A stretch of DNA of 64,000 bases from Rehmannia glutinosa (GCA_016081115.2 CM071928.1:53761950-53825949); one strand, 5' to 3'. Shown: positions 1 to 13,316, counted from the first letter of the stretch. A program made the numbers and translations. Notes: a model not told the origin generated them from the sequence alone.

Positions 1-1711
1 GAAGAATTCTTGACTCGTGCAATGCTTGTTTGCATTTCCAACTCTTTCGTGGGCAGAAGATTCTCGGTTCCTCGTCACTGTAAGAGAAGACATCAAGGAG
101 AGGATGTGTGTGTTCGTGGTGCGGGAGATAGGCGGATGCTTGCCTTCTCACGTGCTTCGGCTTCTTGACTTGCTTTTCTCTCTCCCCTGTCCTTGTAGAT
201 CCGCAGGATGTCCGTGCGCTTGTCTTCATCCAGGAGCATAGTAGTTAATCCAAGGAAATTTAGCAGGTTCTCTTCTTCTTCTATGAACTCGGGCCGTTGG
301 AACTGTTCCTTGACTTGCTCAACTTCCATTTCCTCCACTCACGCAGAGGCGATTTTGGATGTCCGGGTAAGGTGGAGATAGGATCATTACATCACTATCC
401 GCTCCGGTAGGTTCTTCTTGTGCTTGGTGTGTGAGTTACAATTGTGTCTTCAGTTGCCTCTGCTGACGCTTTCAAGCAGACTTGGTCTGTTTCATCAACT
501 ACATCCGGAGACTCTACTTCTCCGAGTAGTCTCCGTATTTGTCTTTGGCCGAGTAATCGACTCTTTGGTTTCTCAGATTGCATCGCTTGACTATTCTTCT
601 TTGTCTCCTGGTTTGTACTGTGGGAATTTCTGGTTCGAGATGTTGTCCTCTCGAGTCTTGGGCGGCCGGGGGGGCAGTCTTTGGTGTCTTTTCTCGAGGA
701 GCTGGCCGTCTTGGCTTGTCGGTTCTCCTCCTTTTGACGATCGGAGAAGGTATTTGTGAGTCCTTCTCGACCGGCGCTGCGCAGGCGGGAGACACGGCCG
801 CCGGGCGGGTGACTCACTGCAGGGGCGGGGAGCATGTTTGGTTTTTTTTTTTGCGGGGGCAACATTCTTCTTAGCAAACCGCAGGGCAGCTTTCTTCTTG
901 GTGGAGAGGAAACAATGTGTATCTTGGTCGGTGATTCCCCCTCCGTGTCGCCTCTCTTGGCGTAAGCTCGCTTCGAGCGCCAGAGAGGTTAGCTCAACAT
1001 CCTCTTGTTAACATGGAATGCCTTCCCATGTCTAAGAGGACTCCTTTCACCTCCAATAGCCGACCAATTACAGGCCATATCCTAGGGATCCTCCAAATGA
1101 ACCATCTTCTTTGAAGGACTTGTTCCCCACATTTTGGCGTAGTCTCATTGTGAGACAAACTCAGCCCAGTTTATCTTCTTTTCTTCGATGATTGCGGCCA
1201 TTACAATCAGCTTTGCCTTTGTGATTGGTCAAAGCCGCCAAATTTGATGTCGATACATTTGGCAACTATGTCCAACAACTTGTGATAGTCCTCCTTCAGA
1301 TCTCTTGTTTCTTTGTGTATATTATTTTATCAAAGCAAAGTCGGACTTGGCTATTTCTTTCCATGCGTCGCCAAAGTTTACATCAGCTTCTTTAATCTCG
1401 GATGCTCCTTCTCGGTAGTGAGCAATGTTCACTAAATCTTGGCAGAGATAGTCACCGCTTTCCGTGAAACAGATGACTTGATTCCTTCATCGTGAATCTC
1501 GGCATTCACGTAGAATTGTGCGACCTCCTCCACATAGGTCATCGGATATTCTAACGTTAGAAACGGTTTTAGTCCGGGACGTTTCCAACTTCTCAGCGAT
1601 TTTCTTCACCAGGGTGTCGTCGGACCCTCGCTTCACCATTCCGTCAAAATCCACCGTCGAACCGGTGTGGATTTGCTTTCCTAACTTGGTAAAGTCATAA
1701 GTTGGTGCCAT
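1..1711 (-). pseudogene. Extra ORF of element A, downstream of RNase H (broken, runs off window)
   Basis: The start codon at 1711 lies in GAGAAATGGCACC, the same context as the equivalent ORFs of elements E (35298) and D (60600). The first residues, MAPTYDFTKLGKQIHTGSTV, match MAPKYDFVKLAKKIYSGSTV of D. Further down, near 250-320, the motif EQFQRPEFIEEEE matches E near 36820. Several frameshifts and stops break it. The segment around 780-840 is unusually GC-rich and proline/alanine-coding. This ORF occupies the env-like position of SIRE-lineage elements. I see no convincing signal peptide or membrane segment, so I do not call it an envelope gene. Function unknown. Confidence 0.7.
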
Positions 1712-1960
1712 TTCTCGGATTATATCAAGGAAAAACTCGAGAAATTGATTTGAAGGTTGATAGGGTTTGAGAGTATTCTCGCCTTTGCTTTTGAGAGAAA
1801 GAGATGAACAGTTTTAGAAGTGTGAGAGAGAAATGGACGAAAATGGTTTAAATATGGTTTATGAAAGGCGTGCGGGTGGTTTTTGAATCGTGGTCGAAAT
1901 CAACGGCTTGATTTCGTGACGCTTATTGAGCATTTCATGTCTCGTATTTAATGCGGCAGC

Positions 1961-2025
1961 ATTTATATCCAATCATAAGCTTGGTGTGCGGCTTTTTGTC
2001 GTACACATTATCATTATGCCGACGT
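1961..2025 (-). promoter_or_regulatory. Candidate internal promoter before the extra ORF of element A
   Basis: On the minus strand an ACGTC box (2021-2025) is followed 53 nt later by TATAAAT (1961-1967), directly after ATTGG, within GCTTATGATTGGATATAAAT. The extra-ORF start codon follows 249 nt after the TATA-like box. The same boxes at nearly the same spacing occur in elements E and D. Promoter activity is inferred from conservation only. Confidence 0.5.
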
Positions 2026-2269
2026 ATTCCTTAAAACATTCCCGCTTAGTCAAAACGATTGCGTTTTTGTCACTTTGCTCATAAGTTATTCAAACTTATC
2101 TCCTAGCCGATTTAACTCTACTTCTCACGATTCTCTTAGTGACTCAATTATCACCGACTCGGTGTAGTGTGTCTTTCCGACATGGTGATTCGATCGAGTG
2201 ATTTGTTTTTCGGCTCTTTTTCACCTCCTTTTCTATTCCATTTCTTTTCTTTGATTCTTCTCGTGTGTC

Positions 2270-5200
2270 GCCTTAGTTCAATTAATCCCAACTCATGTTT
2301 GAGTTCTTCAAATCTTGACTCACATAATGGTTTTGTGAAGATATCGGCTAGTTGTTTATCGGTTGAGATATATTCCAGGATGATGTCCTTCTTTTCAACA
2401 TGGTCTCTTATGAAGTGATATATGACATCAATATGTTTTGTTCTTGAGTGCAACACAGATTTTGAGTGATTGCAATTGCACTTGTGTTATCACACGTGAT
2501 TGGAATTTCTTTTTCTTCAACTTCATAGTCTCTCTTTCTTTGTCTCATCCATAGGACTTGGGCACAACAAATTGCCGCCTTGACTATGTATTCCGCCTCA
2601 TTTTGTAGAGGTGGCTATTGAGTTTTGCTTCTTGCTAAACCAGAAATCAGCCTGTTTCCTAGCATTTGACATGTGCCTGAAGTGCTCTTTTTCTGTCCAC
2701 TCTGCATCCAAGATAGTCGAATCAATAGCCAATTAGCTTGAATCCACCTTCCTTTGGATACCATAGGCCTACTTCTTGGCTTCCTTTCAAGTATCTCAAT
2801 ATTCTCTTAGTTTCTTTGTCATGTGGCTCTCTTTTGGAGCAGATTGAAATCTTGCACATACACCTACAAAGAAAGGTGATGTCCGCTCGCTATTTGTGAG
2901 ATAGAGCAGTGATCCAATAAGTGCTCAGATCTTGTTTGATCTACTGTGCTTGCCATCCGCATCCATGTCCATTTTGGTGATGTGTTCATTGGTATTTTTA
3001 CGAGAAGACTTCTCCTCCATACCAAACTTCTTCATTAAGTCTCTCGTGTATTTTGTTTGACTTATGAAGGTTCCATCCTTTGTTTCACTTGGAGTCCAAG
3101 GAAGAATGTCGACTCTCCCATCATGCTCATTTCAAATTTACTTTGCATGAGGTTTGAAAATTTTTCACATGACTCTTTGTTAGTGGATCCAAAAATAATG
3201 TCATCCACATATATTTGAACAAGCAAAGATACTTTTCTTGTCTTGAATTACGAAAAGTGTTCTATCTACTTTTCCTTTTGTGAATCCATTTTCGAGTTAG
3301 GAATTGTGACAGGTATCATACCATGCTCTGGGTGCCTGTTTCAATCCATACAAGGCTTTCTTGAGTTTGTATACCTTGTCTCCAAGAGTCTTTCGCTCAA
3401 ATCCTGGAGGTTGTTCAACATACACTTCTTCTTCCAATAAACCATTTAGGAATGCACTTTTTACATCCATCGATATACAATGAAATTCTTGTGAGTCGCA
3501 TAGGCAAGAAACATCCTTATAGCTTCCAATCTTGCTACGAGGGGCAAATGTTTCATCAAAATCTATCCCTTCTTCTTGGCAATATCCTTTGGCTACTAGT
3601 CTTGCTTTGTTTCTTACCACGTAACCTTCCTCGTTCATCTTATTTCGAACACCCATTTGGTTCCAATAACATTTTGATGTATGGGTCTTTGCACTAATTC
3701 CCATACTTTATTTCTCTCAAACCGATTCAGCTCTTCTTGCATAGCTTGAATCCAATGTGTGTCATCCAATGCTTGTGACACATCTTTTGGTTCTATTTTG
3801 CGAGATGAAGCATGTGAACATAGCTTCTTGTTGAGTTCTGGATCTTGTTTTGACACCTTCTCTTATATCTCCAATGACAAGTTTCGTGGATGGTCTCTCG
3901 GCCATCTTACATCGGTTGGAGTAAGTTATTGGATTGATCGACTTGGTAATTTGTGTTGGTGGGGTCGCTCTCTCGTTATCACTGGCCGCAAATTTTCCAT
4001 TGCTTTTTGAGATTCAGCTATCTCATCTTCTTTTGAATTGATAATTCGGCTTGACAGCAAAGATAGGACTCTTATGTATGATTGGATGATTCACTTATAA
4101 GTTTCGACTCTTCAATGTCTTCTCCATTTACATTTGGCTCATCGAATACTACATGAATGGATTCCTCTGTAACCATAGTTCTTTTGTTGAGTATCCTCAG
4201 TAGGCTTTGCTTTCGGTGAGTATCCTAAGAAGATACCTTCATCACTTTAGCATCAAAAGCCTTTAGGTTGTCTTTGTCATTGTTGTGGATGAAGCATTTA
4301 CATCCAAATATTCTCAAATATGCAACACTTGGTTTTCTTCGTCCAGATCTCATAGGGAGTCCTTGTTTGTCTATTTATCATACATCCTGTTTTGGGTGTA
4401 GCAAGTGTGTTGATTGCTTGACCCAAAATCTTTTGGTAACCCGACTTGACTAACATGGTCTTGCTGCTTCTTTGAGGGTTCTATTCTTCTTTTCGCAACT
4501 CCATTCTCTTTGTGGAGTTCTTGTCCGATAGTTCATGACCAATACCATTCTCAATACAATCGAGTTATTATTCCATTGACAAACTCGGTTCCTCTATCCG
4601 ATCTTATTTTGATAATGGTTTGACTCTTCTCATTTTGAATCCTCTTCATCAATTTGTGGTAGTTTTTGTAGAGTTTCTTTCTTCTTGCACATAAATATTG
4701 TCCATGTATATCTTGAGTAGTCATCTACTACCACCAAGGTGTATTTCTTTCCACTTATCTTGTCATTTGGTTCCTTTGGGCCAAATAGATCCACATGCAA
4801 ACAGATGCAATATTCTTGTTGAGGATGGGCATGTCTTTTCTTTGAATGACGACTTGATTTGTTTTCCCTTCCGACATGCATCACATATACTCTCCTTCTT
4901 GTATATCGAGTCCGGAAGTCCTTCTACAAGATGACTTCTTGACTTGTTAATTGTTTTGAAATTCGGGTGATTTCGACTTTTTGTGCCACATCCAACTTGA
5001 TTTTTGTGCTTTTTTGCTAGTAGACAGGTGTTGGGTGTTGCGATTGACCAATCCGCTACATACATATTTTTCATCTACATCCTTGCAAAGCACCACTTCA
5101 TTTGATTCAATTTCTTTGATTTGGCATACACCCATGTTGAATCCAACATTGTAGCCCTTGTCACGAGCCGATCGATACTCGGTAAGTTGAAGTTGAGTCC

Positions 5201-6660
5201 TTCAACATATGCAACATCTGTGATTTCTAATCCATTCCTCTTGATGGATCCAATGCCTCTTATTTCACCAGGAGCTTCATTTCCCCCAAATATGACTTTT
5301 GCTCCTTTGACTTCCTTGAATTTTGATAGATTTCTCTTATTTCTGTCATGTGTCCGGGCACCACTATCCATGTACCAGTTCCTTGGCACTCACATTGTTC
5401 TTGAACCGCAATCAAGGAAATTAAGTTTTAGGTACCCATGCTTGCGGGTCCGAGGGGTTAGAATTGTAAGATGATCCAACCAACCTATAGCCAAATGATT
5501 TGACTCTAAGAGGTTGCCATCTATCGATTGCCATAATCATAATTAATCCTGGCAAATTGCTTGGGGATTCTAGGTTCATCTGATTGTCTCTTTTGTCCGT
5601 ATGCCTGCATATGTGTTTTAGCAATTGCCTTCCTTGGGTAATTGTGGTGTCTTTGAGTGTAGTGCCTAGGTGCATATGTGTCTTGATGAAAGCTCTTATG
5701 CTTTTGGAATGGCCTTTCTTGAGTTCTAGGCCTTTGCCATTTGGGCTTATATTCCATAAGTTCAGGCCGATAGTTCACACTATTCCAATCAGCTTGGCTT
5801 GGATATTTTCTACCATCCCCATCATATGTATTTCTTTTATGGGTTTTGGGATTTTTGGTAGCTCGCTTCTTCTTTACAGAGTATTTTTGTTTGGAGTTTC
5901 TTTGAGGACTCGGTGAATCTCTTCTCGGTATCCTTTCAAAGACACTCAATCGGGTGTTTTCCTTTTCCTTTGTAACCAAGGCCGTTTGCTTAGTATTGTG
6001 CTTTGGAGTGAATGTGTGTGCACCATTTAGAGTTTTGGATTTTTCGGACTCTTCATGACTTGAAGATCCTTTTTCCAAAATTACTCTTGAGGTTTGACAT
6101 GGCACAGAGGAATTAAATCCTAAGCCTATCTTGTCTCCACATTCTCTTTGACTCATGATAAGATCATCCAATGATTTAGATGCCTTAGTGAATGAAGCAA
6201 TAACATTCTTGAGGTCATTCTCCCTCTTTTCTATAGCAGCAATTTCGCTATTAATTTAGCATTTTCCTTTAACCTTTCATTCTCAATGACTATTTGACTT
6301 AGAGTACTCGGCTCCTTAGTCACTTTGAGTTTTGACTTTTGAGTAGGTGTTTTCCTCATTCAATAGTGTGTGTGAGGATTTAATGTGTTCAAAATCTTTC
6401 ATCATTTTGCTTAATGAATCATAAAGATCAGTAGGTGATGAAGTGAGTGTGTCTGATCACTATCACTAGTGTACGAGTTTGTTGAGTTAGATTGTACCTC
6501 ATCTTCTTGATCTTGTTCTTTGGCCATCAAGCGGATCGGGCTTCTTCTTCGTGAGTCACTTGAGTAGTCGCCTTCATTCTTGCTCTCAATCGCTTGTCTC
6601 CTTGACTTGATTTTGAAATGATCTCTCACCATCATTGCCTTTTTCCTTTCTTTCTTTGTC
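2270..6660 (-). pseudogene. pol: pol region of element A (protease, integrase, reverse transcriptase, RNase H)
   Basis: Domains appear in copia order on the minus strand. Protease has YMDSG near 5380-5365. The GAG-pre-integrase zinc region (KKESICDACRKGKQIKSS) lies near 4840-4900. The integrase core has DLFGP and VVDDYSRYTWTIF near 4700-4800. The catalytic Glu of the NGVAE motif reads as Lys near 4495. Reverse transcriptase has VRNKARLVAKGY and MDVKSAFLNG (3640-3430), PRAWYDT, and an intact YVDD near 3205. RNase H ends with STDKQLADIFTKP and GLIEL near 2280-2370. Many frameshifts and stops separate the blocks, so no full polyprotein can be made as the sequence stands. Part of this damage could be sequencing error (see findings). 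Confidence 0.85.
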
Positions 6661-6689
6661 TTCTTTCTCTCAAGATCTTTCTTTCTTCT

Positions 6690-7743
6690 TCATCCCCTGT
6701 ACTTGTTGACTACAGGATATGAGCGATCAATGGCGTAGTGACCTGGTTGTCTCTGGTTCCAACATAGATATTCAGCCTTTTGATCAGCTCTTTCCACTCT
6801 TGAGTTGTCGGCCCTTTGATACTCAACTTTTTGATGATCTGTTCTCTTGGTTAGCTTTGTCTTCCCTTGATTTGGAGGAGTTGAGTGTCTTCCGGAAGAT
6901 TCACCCTTTCCTCTCTTGTAGTTCTTGTTAAAGAACTTGTTGAATCTTTTAACCATCGGGGCTATTTCTTCCGGGTCAATGACCTCTTTGACCTCGCCTC
7001 TCTTCCCATCTTTAACAATTAGAGCAAATTGTTTTGGGTACAATTTTGTCTCTTCCTGGTCTTTTCTTCTCGGCTCAAACTCGTAGGCTTTGAGGTCCGA
7101 GAATAACTCATGGTTGGATGTCTTTGATAGGTCCATGGAATGTCTCGGTGCCATGACCTTCATCTCCCATTCATTTGGAAGACTTTTTAGGATTTTCATA
7201 CACATTTCTTCTCGTGTATATTCCTTTCCAAGTGCGAGCAGTTCATTTGTGATTTCAAAGTGAAGCGAGCGTCTAGTTGATCCAAGTTCTCTCCCGAGAT
7301 CATTTTGAAGTTCTCAAATTTCTCAGACAAAATGACCACCGATAATTTGTTTTCTTTGATTTGCTCGAGCCTTCACAAATCAATGTCACTTGTCCCGCAT
7401 TTCTTTAGCCGTTTTGCATGATTTGACTTTGTTGAACATGGCTTTGTCCAAGGTTTTGTAGAGGATGTCCTTGGCTACATTGTCCAGGTTGTATCTTTTC
7501 TCGTCATCATTTGTCCACTCGGTTCTTGGTTTTTCAACCATGATGGTAGTGGGAGCGCATCTTCTTCTCCTTCACCGCAACTCTTCGTACAATGTGTTCA
7601 CCTTTAATATTTGCAGAGGCCCATCTTCTATCACTATCCACATCTCATCATGTAATCTTTGATAGATGAGCTCGCATACGAATTTTCCAATCATCAAATT
7701 CTTCAATAGTGAACATAGGGATGCGTGTCAAATTTGCTTCCAT
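6690..7743 (-). pseudogene. gag: gag of element A (UBN2-type capsid, degraded zinc knuckle)
   Basis: The start at 7743 (MEANLTRIPMFTIEEFDDWK) matches the gag starts of E (29273) and D (46612) and lies about 110 nt after the primer site. Conserved blocks follow in different frames: YNLDNVAKDILYKTLDKAMF near 7400-7500 and SLPNEWEMKVM, then SNHELFSDLKAYEF, between 7090 and 7190. These match the copia gag (UBN2) family. The zinc knuckle near 6720-6770 reads CWNQRQPGHYAIDRSYP. The second and fourth metal ligands (both Cys in the CCHC pattern) are Gln and Arg, so zinc binding should be lost. Frameshifts occur upstream of 7205. Confidence 0.8.
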
Positions 7744-7852
7744 GATAATGACTTTTAATAAAAAGAGTTTTGAAGGTTTAAGTACTAAAGCGGACTTTGA
7801 AAAGTTTGGAGATCTAGTTCAAGAACGGTGCGGAGGGTTCAATGAACCAACC

Positions 7853-7864
7853 GCTCCGATACCA
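7853..7864 (-). other. Primer binding site of element A (initiator tRNA-Met)
   Basis: On the minus strand this reads TGGTATCGGAGC, one base different from the standard TGGTATCAGAGC found in elements D and E. It starts two bases after the LTR end. Confidence 0.85.
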
Positions 7865-7866
7865 CT

Positions 7867-9412
7867 TGTAGGTCCCAAGGGGTGTAGTGTAAGGTTTAGA
7901 AGGGGGGTTGAATAAACCTTACCAAATTTTCGATTTAGTCCTTTTAAATCTCTACAGAGTTGATTCTACACAATTTGTGTCCTTGATGGGCCGATCGAAT
8001 TAGTCGCTCAAGAGAGAGTTAATCTCTCAACAGACTCGGTGAAATTTTGTTGATGGAGTAACTCAATTGTTGGCTATAATTTAACTCAATTGTGGTTTTA
8101 TTTTCATTGGAAGACTTAACACCCTTAAGTTTGATTAAGCACGATTTTAGAGCTTGATTTAGTACTTATAAATTATCAAATGGATACCAAATTTATCACA
8201 GATATAAGCGAGTTAAAAGTGCGGGAATTTAAATGAAATGTAAATGACACAAAAAGTTTTTATAGAGGTTCGAAGATGGGGTAATTCTTCTACTCCTCTC
8301 TTCTCCAACTCCTAGAGGAATCCACTAGGTAATGATCGGTTTACAAAGTGGTAACAGATCCGGATACAAGTCTTGATCACAACAAACGGCCGACTTGATC
8401 CTTAGGGACGTGCGGAGACGCCTTGATCACTCGGTGGCTTCTCGTCGACTCGGCTTCTTCACAGGCATTTTGCCTTGTTACTGACTCACTTGCTCAAGCT
8501 CTTTGGATTTGATCACGAAGCCCTCCAAAAGCTTAAGACTTGGTTCAACTTGAACCTTTCTACAATCCTTCCCGGAATGTAGACCCCTTGTTTTCAAAAG
8601 TTTCCTCTTCAACCGATAGAAGTTCTCTTTCCTTCACGGTGAGTGTTGGATTGATGTACTTCGTAATGTAGGCTTGAGGATTGAGAATGTTTGATTTTTC
8701 TAATATGCTTGTATATCTCACGTGTGTGTCATCCTTATTCTCAAACAATCTCCTCGGCCTTTTATAGTGAACTTTCAAAAATTTGCCTGTTGAAGAGATA
8801 GGCTTATTTTTTAAAGTCACTTTGCGATCGTTGGCTTGCAGTTCTTGAAATTGCCGTTTCCTCGTATGAATTGTTCTTTCACCTTTTTAGAGTTCGACAC
8901 GGTGTAGTGCTTCCCATTGGTTCATTCCTTTTGCACGCTTCTGGGACTGAGCACTCCAAGAAAGGTGGTATGGAGATATTACTTGTTTAAGTAAATCTCT
9001 TGATTTCTGGGCAACGGTTCTTCTTTTACGATTATCTCGACTTGATTGCATTTCCTTGCTTTCCCAGGTGACTTAGAGTCGCCTTCCAATAATTGGATGA
9101 CTCTTCGTCACTTCAACTTGAGACTTGGCTTTTCTTGAGTTGACTTGACTTATGCTCCACTCAGTTGCATCTCAATCGCTTCTTCAAGAGTAGAGTTCCG
9201 TCTACTCTTTTTGCCATACTCATTTGTCTCTCACAGAGAGTCTTCCTTCCAGTCTTGATTGTCTTCTTGCATGTTAGGGCGTAGCTGACTTAACTCGGCT
9301 TTGGCCAGCTCTATTCATTACAATACATTTTACAACAAGAATTGGGGTGCCAACTTTCTATTCTAAGTTTTACATGGCATTCATTAAAATCTAAACAATA
9401 AAATTCCTAACA
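7867..9412 (-). repeat. 5' LTR of element A
   Basis: On the minus strand the LTR begins TGTTAGGAATTTTATTG at 9412 and ends CCTTGGGACCTACA at 7867, a length of 1546 bp. It aligns along its length with the two LTRs of element E (1567 and 1543 bp) and more weakly with that of D. A TATA box lies at 8759-8766. The right boundary is followed directly by an internal piece of a second LTR copy (9413-10498). Confidence 0.9.
8759..8766 (-). promoter_or_regulatory. TATA box of the element A LTR
   Basis: TATAAAAG on the minus strand within CACTATAAAAGG. The same motif and context occur in the LTRs of B (9853-9860), E (28215-28222 and 40854-40861) and D (45596-45603), so it is the likely RNA polymerase II promoter core of the family. 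Confidence 0.7.
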
Positions 9413-10498
9413 CGGATACAAGTCTTGATCACACTGGTGACTTGATCCTTTGGGACTCGATCCCGAGACACCTTGATCACTCAATCAAGCTCGTGACGAC
9501 TTAGCTTCTTCAGCGGGCGGTTTGCCTTGCTACTATAGCCCACTTGCTCAAGCTCTTTGGATTTGATCACGAAGCCCTCCAACAGCTCAAGACTTAGTTC
9601 AACCTTGAACCTTCCTACAATCCTTCGTGGAATGTAGACCCCTTGATTCTTCAGTAATTTCCTCTTCAACTGATTGAAGTTATCTTTCCTTCACAGGTGA
9701 GTGTTGGATTGATGTTCTTCGTAGTGTAGGCTTGAGGATTGAGCGTTTAATAACTTGAGAATATTTCAGGTTACAAAATGTTTCTTTCTTGCTTGTATGG
9801 TCAAGGTAATCTTCGTAACCTACGTAACCTTTTCTCAGAGTTATTCCTCAGCCTTTTATAGTGATCTTTCAAAAATCTGCCCGTTGAAGAGATAGGCTTA
9901 TTTTTGAAAGTCACTTGTGGTCGTTGGCTTGTCTTGTTGCAGTCCTTGGAATTGCCATTTCCTCGTATGAATTGTTCTTGACTTTTGAGTTCGACACGGT
10001 GTAGTGCTTCCCATTGGTTTATTCCTTTTGCACGCTTCGGGATGAGCACTTCGATAAAGGTAGCATGGATATATTACTTGTTTAAGTAATTCTCTTGATT
10101 TCGTGCAATGGATCTTTTTGATTATCTCGACTTGATCGCATTTCCTTGCTTTCCCAGGTGACTTAGAGTCGACTTCCAATCATTGGATGACTCTTTGTCA
10201 CTTCAACTTGAGACTTGGCTTATCTTGAGTTGACTTGACTGATACTCCTCTCACCGTGCATCTTACTGCTCCTTGATCGAGTTCCGTCTTCTCTTCTTTG
10301 CCATATCTGAGTGTCTTGCGGTGAGTCTTCCTTCTAGTCTCCGATTTGTCTTCTTGCATGTTTGGGCATAGCCGACTTAACTCGGCTTGACCAGCCCTAA
10401 TTATTACAATGTAGTTTACAACAAAAATGGGGTGCCAACTTCCTATTCTAAGTTTTACATGGCATTCATCAAAATCTAAACAATAAATTTCCCAACAC
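9413..10498 (-). repeat. Partial LTR of SIRE-type element B, interrupted by element A
   Basis: This 1086-bp piece aligns with 8352-9412 of the neighbouring LTR, starting at CGGATACAAGTCTTGATCAC and ending with the LTR terminus (TGTTGGGAAATT on the minus strand) at 10498. The missing LTR part would lie beyond the left end of element A. The full terminus at 10498 meets LINE sequence directly. Two insertions are implied: B into the LINE, then A into B's LTR. It has its own TATA box at 9853-9860. Confidence 0.8.
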
Positions 10499-13300
10499 CG
10501 CATCCGGTGACCATATGTTGTCATTGAAAATAATGTCATTACGAATATGCCAGAGTAGCCAGATGCCGGAAATAATAGCCACTTTCCAAAGAAAAGCCAC
10601 TTGGTCATTGAAATGGAAACCCATTACATAGATTAGAAATTCGTTGAAACTATGAGTAGGATGCAGAGTAACAGCGAAGGAATCAGCCATCCAGCCCCAC
10701 AGAGTCCCTGCAAAAACACAAGACACAAAAAGATGATCAATAGAATCCGCATGAGAGAAACATAGGCTACAAAAGGTCGGCCCAATGAAGCCCTGAGAAC
10801 GCTTGACATCCAGGACCGCAAGATGTCCAAATATCGCTCTCCAAACAACCACCGAGCGCCTCTCTGGGATGTTCGGAGACCAAATCCAAGAACCCCATCT
10901 AACCACCAGAAGAGAAGGTCGCAAAAACGAGTAAGCCTCTTTAGAAGAGACCCTCCCATCCATAGAATGCGTCCAGACACGTTTATCCACTGAATTCGGG
11001 GGAAGGGGACAACGGACAATATTCCGAACAATATCCAAGTAAGCCCTCACAAAATAAGTCGTGAAATGCCAAGTGTTATCATAAAAGAAATCAGAGATCA
11101 TATCCTGGAAGTGAGTACGATACATAGGAGGAATGCCATTTCGGTTCGCAATAACGTAACCAAGCCAATTATCGTTCCAAAAGCTAACCGACGAGTGCGC
11201 CCCCGGAACCCAACGAGACTCCGATAAACAACTCTGAACCATAGGGTGGAGACCAACCCATATCGAGGAAGGAAGGAACATGTATCTAATCGGACCGTTA
11301 GCTAAGAAATAACGCTTGCGAAGGGTGGTGTGCACAATAGATTCTGAGGTGAGAATCTTCCAACCCAACTTCATGAGGTAAGCTTGATTAGCCGTGATAA
11401 TAGAACGAACCCCTAGACCCCCTTCTTTTCTAGGGGTACAACAACGTGTCCAGTTGACCACATAATTGCCATTCTGATTGATGTCACCGGTCCAGATGAA
11501 GTTACGCATGGTTGTCTCCAACTGCTTGAGCATGGTAATCGGCCATTTATACACCATCATAGTGTGAACGAGAGAGCTTGTTATCACATAATTCACCAAA
11601 CACACCCTGCCAGCAAGCGAAAGAGAAGAACCCTTCCATCGTTTGAACTTGATCAGGACTTTGTCAAAAGCAGCTTGTAAAACCCACTTCTTAGGAGCCC
11701 CTTTAAACAATGGAACACCAAGATATGATGTAGGAAAATCACCCTCCTGAATACCAATAATAGCTTGAACCCGATTTATGACGTGCCTGGAAACGGAAGC
11801 CCCGAAAAACACCTTCGATTGTTAGGACTAAACACCTGCCCTAAAATAGTGGCATAGAAACGAAGAACCCTACGAACATGACGGGCATTGCTTGTATTAG
11901 CCGCACAAAGGAAGACGATATAATCAGCATACAACATCGTAGAAGGAAAATGTATATTCCGTGGAGCAACAAAAGGCATAAGGCGATGAGATGCGACCAA
12001 GTTAGCGAAAATTCTGCCCAACACTTTCTCAGCCACACAAAAAAGAAGCGGAGATAAGGGGTCCCCCTGCCTGACACCCCGAGAACACGCAGAGTAACCC
12101 ACTGGCGAGCCATTAAGCAAGACAGAGATATGAGCTGAATGGAGAATCCCCGAGATCCAACCGATGAACTTATCTGAAAACCCAAACCTGCCCAAGACGT
12201 AAAGTAAGAAATCCCATTTCAGAGTATCAAAGGCCTTGCGAATGTCAATCTTTAAAATCATGTTCTTATCAGCCCTGCTTTGTAGAATATTGAAACCCTC
12301 AGAGACCAAAGCAATGCAATCGTGAATATGACGGCCCGGAATAAACCCAAACTGAGTGGAGGAGAGGACGGTACTAATAATCTTCCCAAAACGAGTGGCT
12401 AGGATCTTCGTGATGGTCTTAAAAATGAAGTTACTCATCAGTATTGGTCTGAATCTGTCGATGCTCATATCATCTTTGCATTTAGGGATAAGAACCATAA
12501 AGTCGAGTTGAGTCCGGTGGCAAAAGAGCCGACATAAAAAGTGGCGAATCGCCTCAATGACCTCGAGAGGATATAATATCCAAGCAATGATGATAGAACA
12601 CCCCATTGAAACCATCAGGACTAGGGGAGCTATCAGCGCCAAGATCAAAAACCGTCTCTTTGATCTCAGTTGCAGACGACAATGAATTAAGGATCGCGTT
12701 ATCAATGTCTGAAACTGCCGAAGTGATGAACTGATCAAGAGCGGTGAAATCAACAGGAGAACCAACCGGGGCTGCAAATAAATCCTCAAAGAAATGAATA
12801 ATATGATCGCGGATGGCGATAGGGTCCATAGAAAAATGACCGTCAATCATCAAACCATGAATACCAGACCGAATGGCTTTGGTTTGGCAGTGGCGGTGGA
12901 AGAAAGATGTGTTGCGATCACCATCAACCAGCCAGGCTGTTCTAGATTTCTGCCTAAGAAATTCCGACTGAAGTAACAAGGTATGATTAAGAGAGCTTTG
13001 AGAATCAAATTTCTGCTCCTTGAGAGCATCAGTATAGCCAATAGTCTCAATATCCGATTGAATTTGCCGAACTCGCTCTAACTTATCATCCACAGCACGA
13101 TTGACATCCCCAAAAATCTCCCTATTCCACATGCGAAGAACCGGTTGCAGCCTTTTGAGTTTGAGCATCAATTTAATCAACGAATTAGAACCCACCATTG
13201 GAGCCACCCAAGAAGAGGCAACAGTTTGCTGAAAGGCTGAATGTTTAGTCCACATACGCTGGAAACGAAACATCCCCGGACCCCTCATAGCCTGAGGCGA
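10499..13300 (-). pseudogene. LINE ORF2, reverse transcriptase and zf-RVT part
   Basis: Two long minus-strand frames carry it: 12846-11776 and 11812-10499, plus an N-terminal linker before 12850. Reverse transcriptase motifs include FRPILMSNFIFKTITKILATR, DIRKAFDTLKWDFL and GVRQGDPLSPLLF. The catalytic YADD reads YADY at 11920-11931, so one metal-binding Asp is lost. Downstream, LGGVRSI-type maturase-like sequence and the zf-RVT region (FCSLCFSHADSIDHLFVSC, near 10740-10790) are present. The frame ends in LTR sequence at 10498. The 447-residue frame is a long survivor for such an old element. Confidence 0.85.
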
Positions 13301-13316
13301 GCAAGATAGCAAAAGG

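Larger units (their letters stand above)
1..9412 (-). mobile_element. SIRE-type Ty1/copia retrotransposon A (3' end outside window)
   Basis: Reading leftward from 9412 the order is LTR, tRNA-Met primer site, gag, protease, integrase, reverse transcriptase, RNase H, an intergenic spacer and an extra ORF. Integrase before reverse transcriptase marks the Ty1/copia superfamily. The extra ORF after RNase H and the length (matching complete element E, about 14 kb) fit the SIRE/Maximus lineage. The window starts inside the extra ORF, so the 3' LTR should lie a few kb further left. All reading frames carry stops and frameshifts. The right end abuts a piece of another LTR of the same family, so A probably inserted into that LTR. 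The target duplication cannot be checked because only one end is present. Confidence 0.9.

Noticed and set aside
395..877. Overlapping 160- and 113-residue open frames and a GC-rich patch, as possible host gene or CpG island
   Set aside because: The region lies within the extra ORF of element A and aligns with matching parts of element E near 36200-36530.
10198..10608. 136-residue minus-strand frame joining LTR and LINE sequence as a fusion gene
   Set aside because: It spans the insertion junction at 10498 by chance; neither side is in a functional frame.
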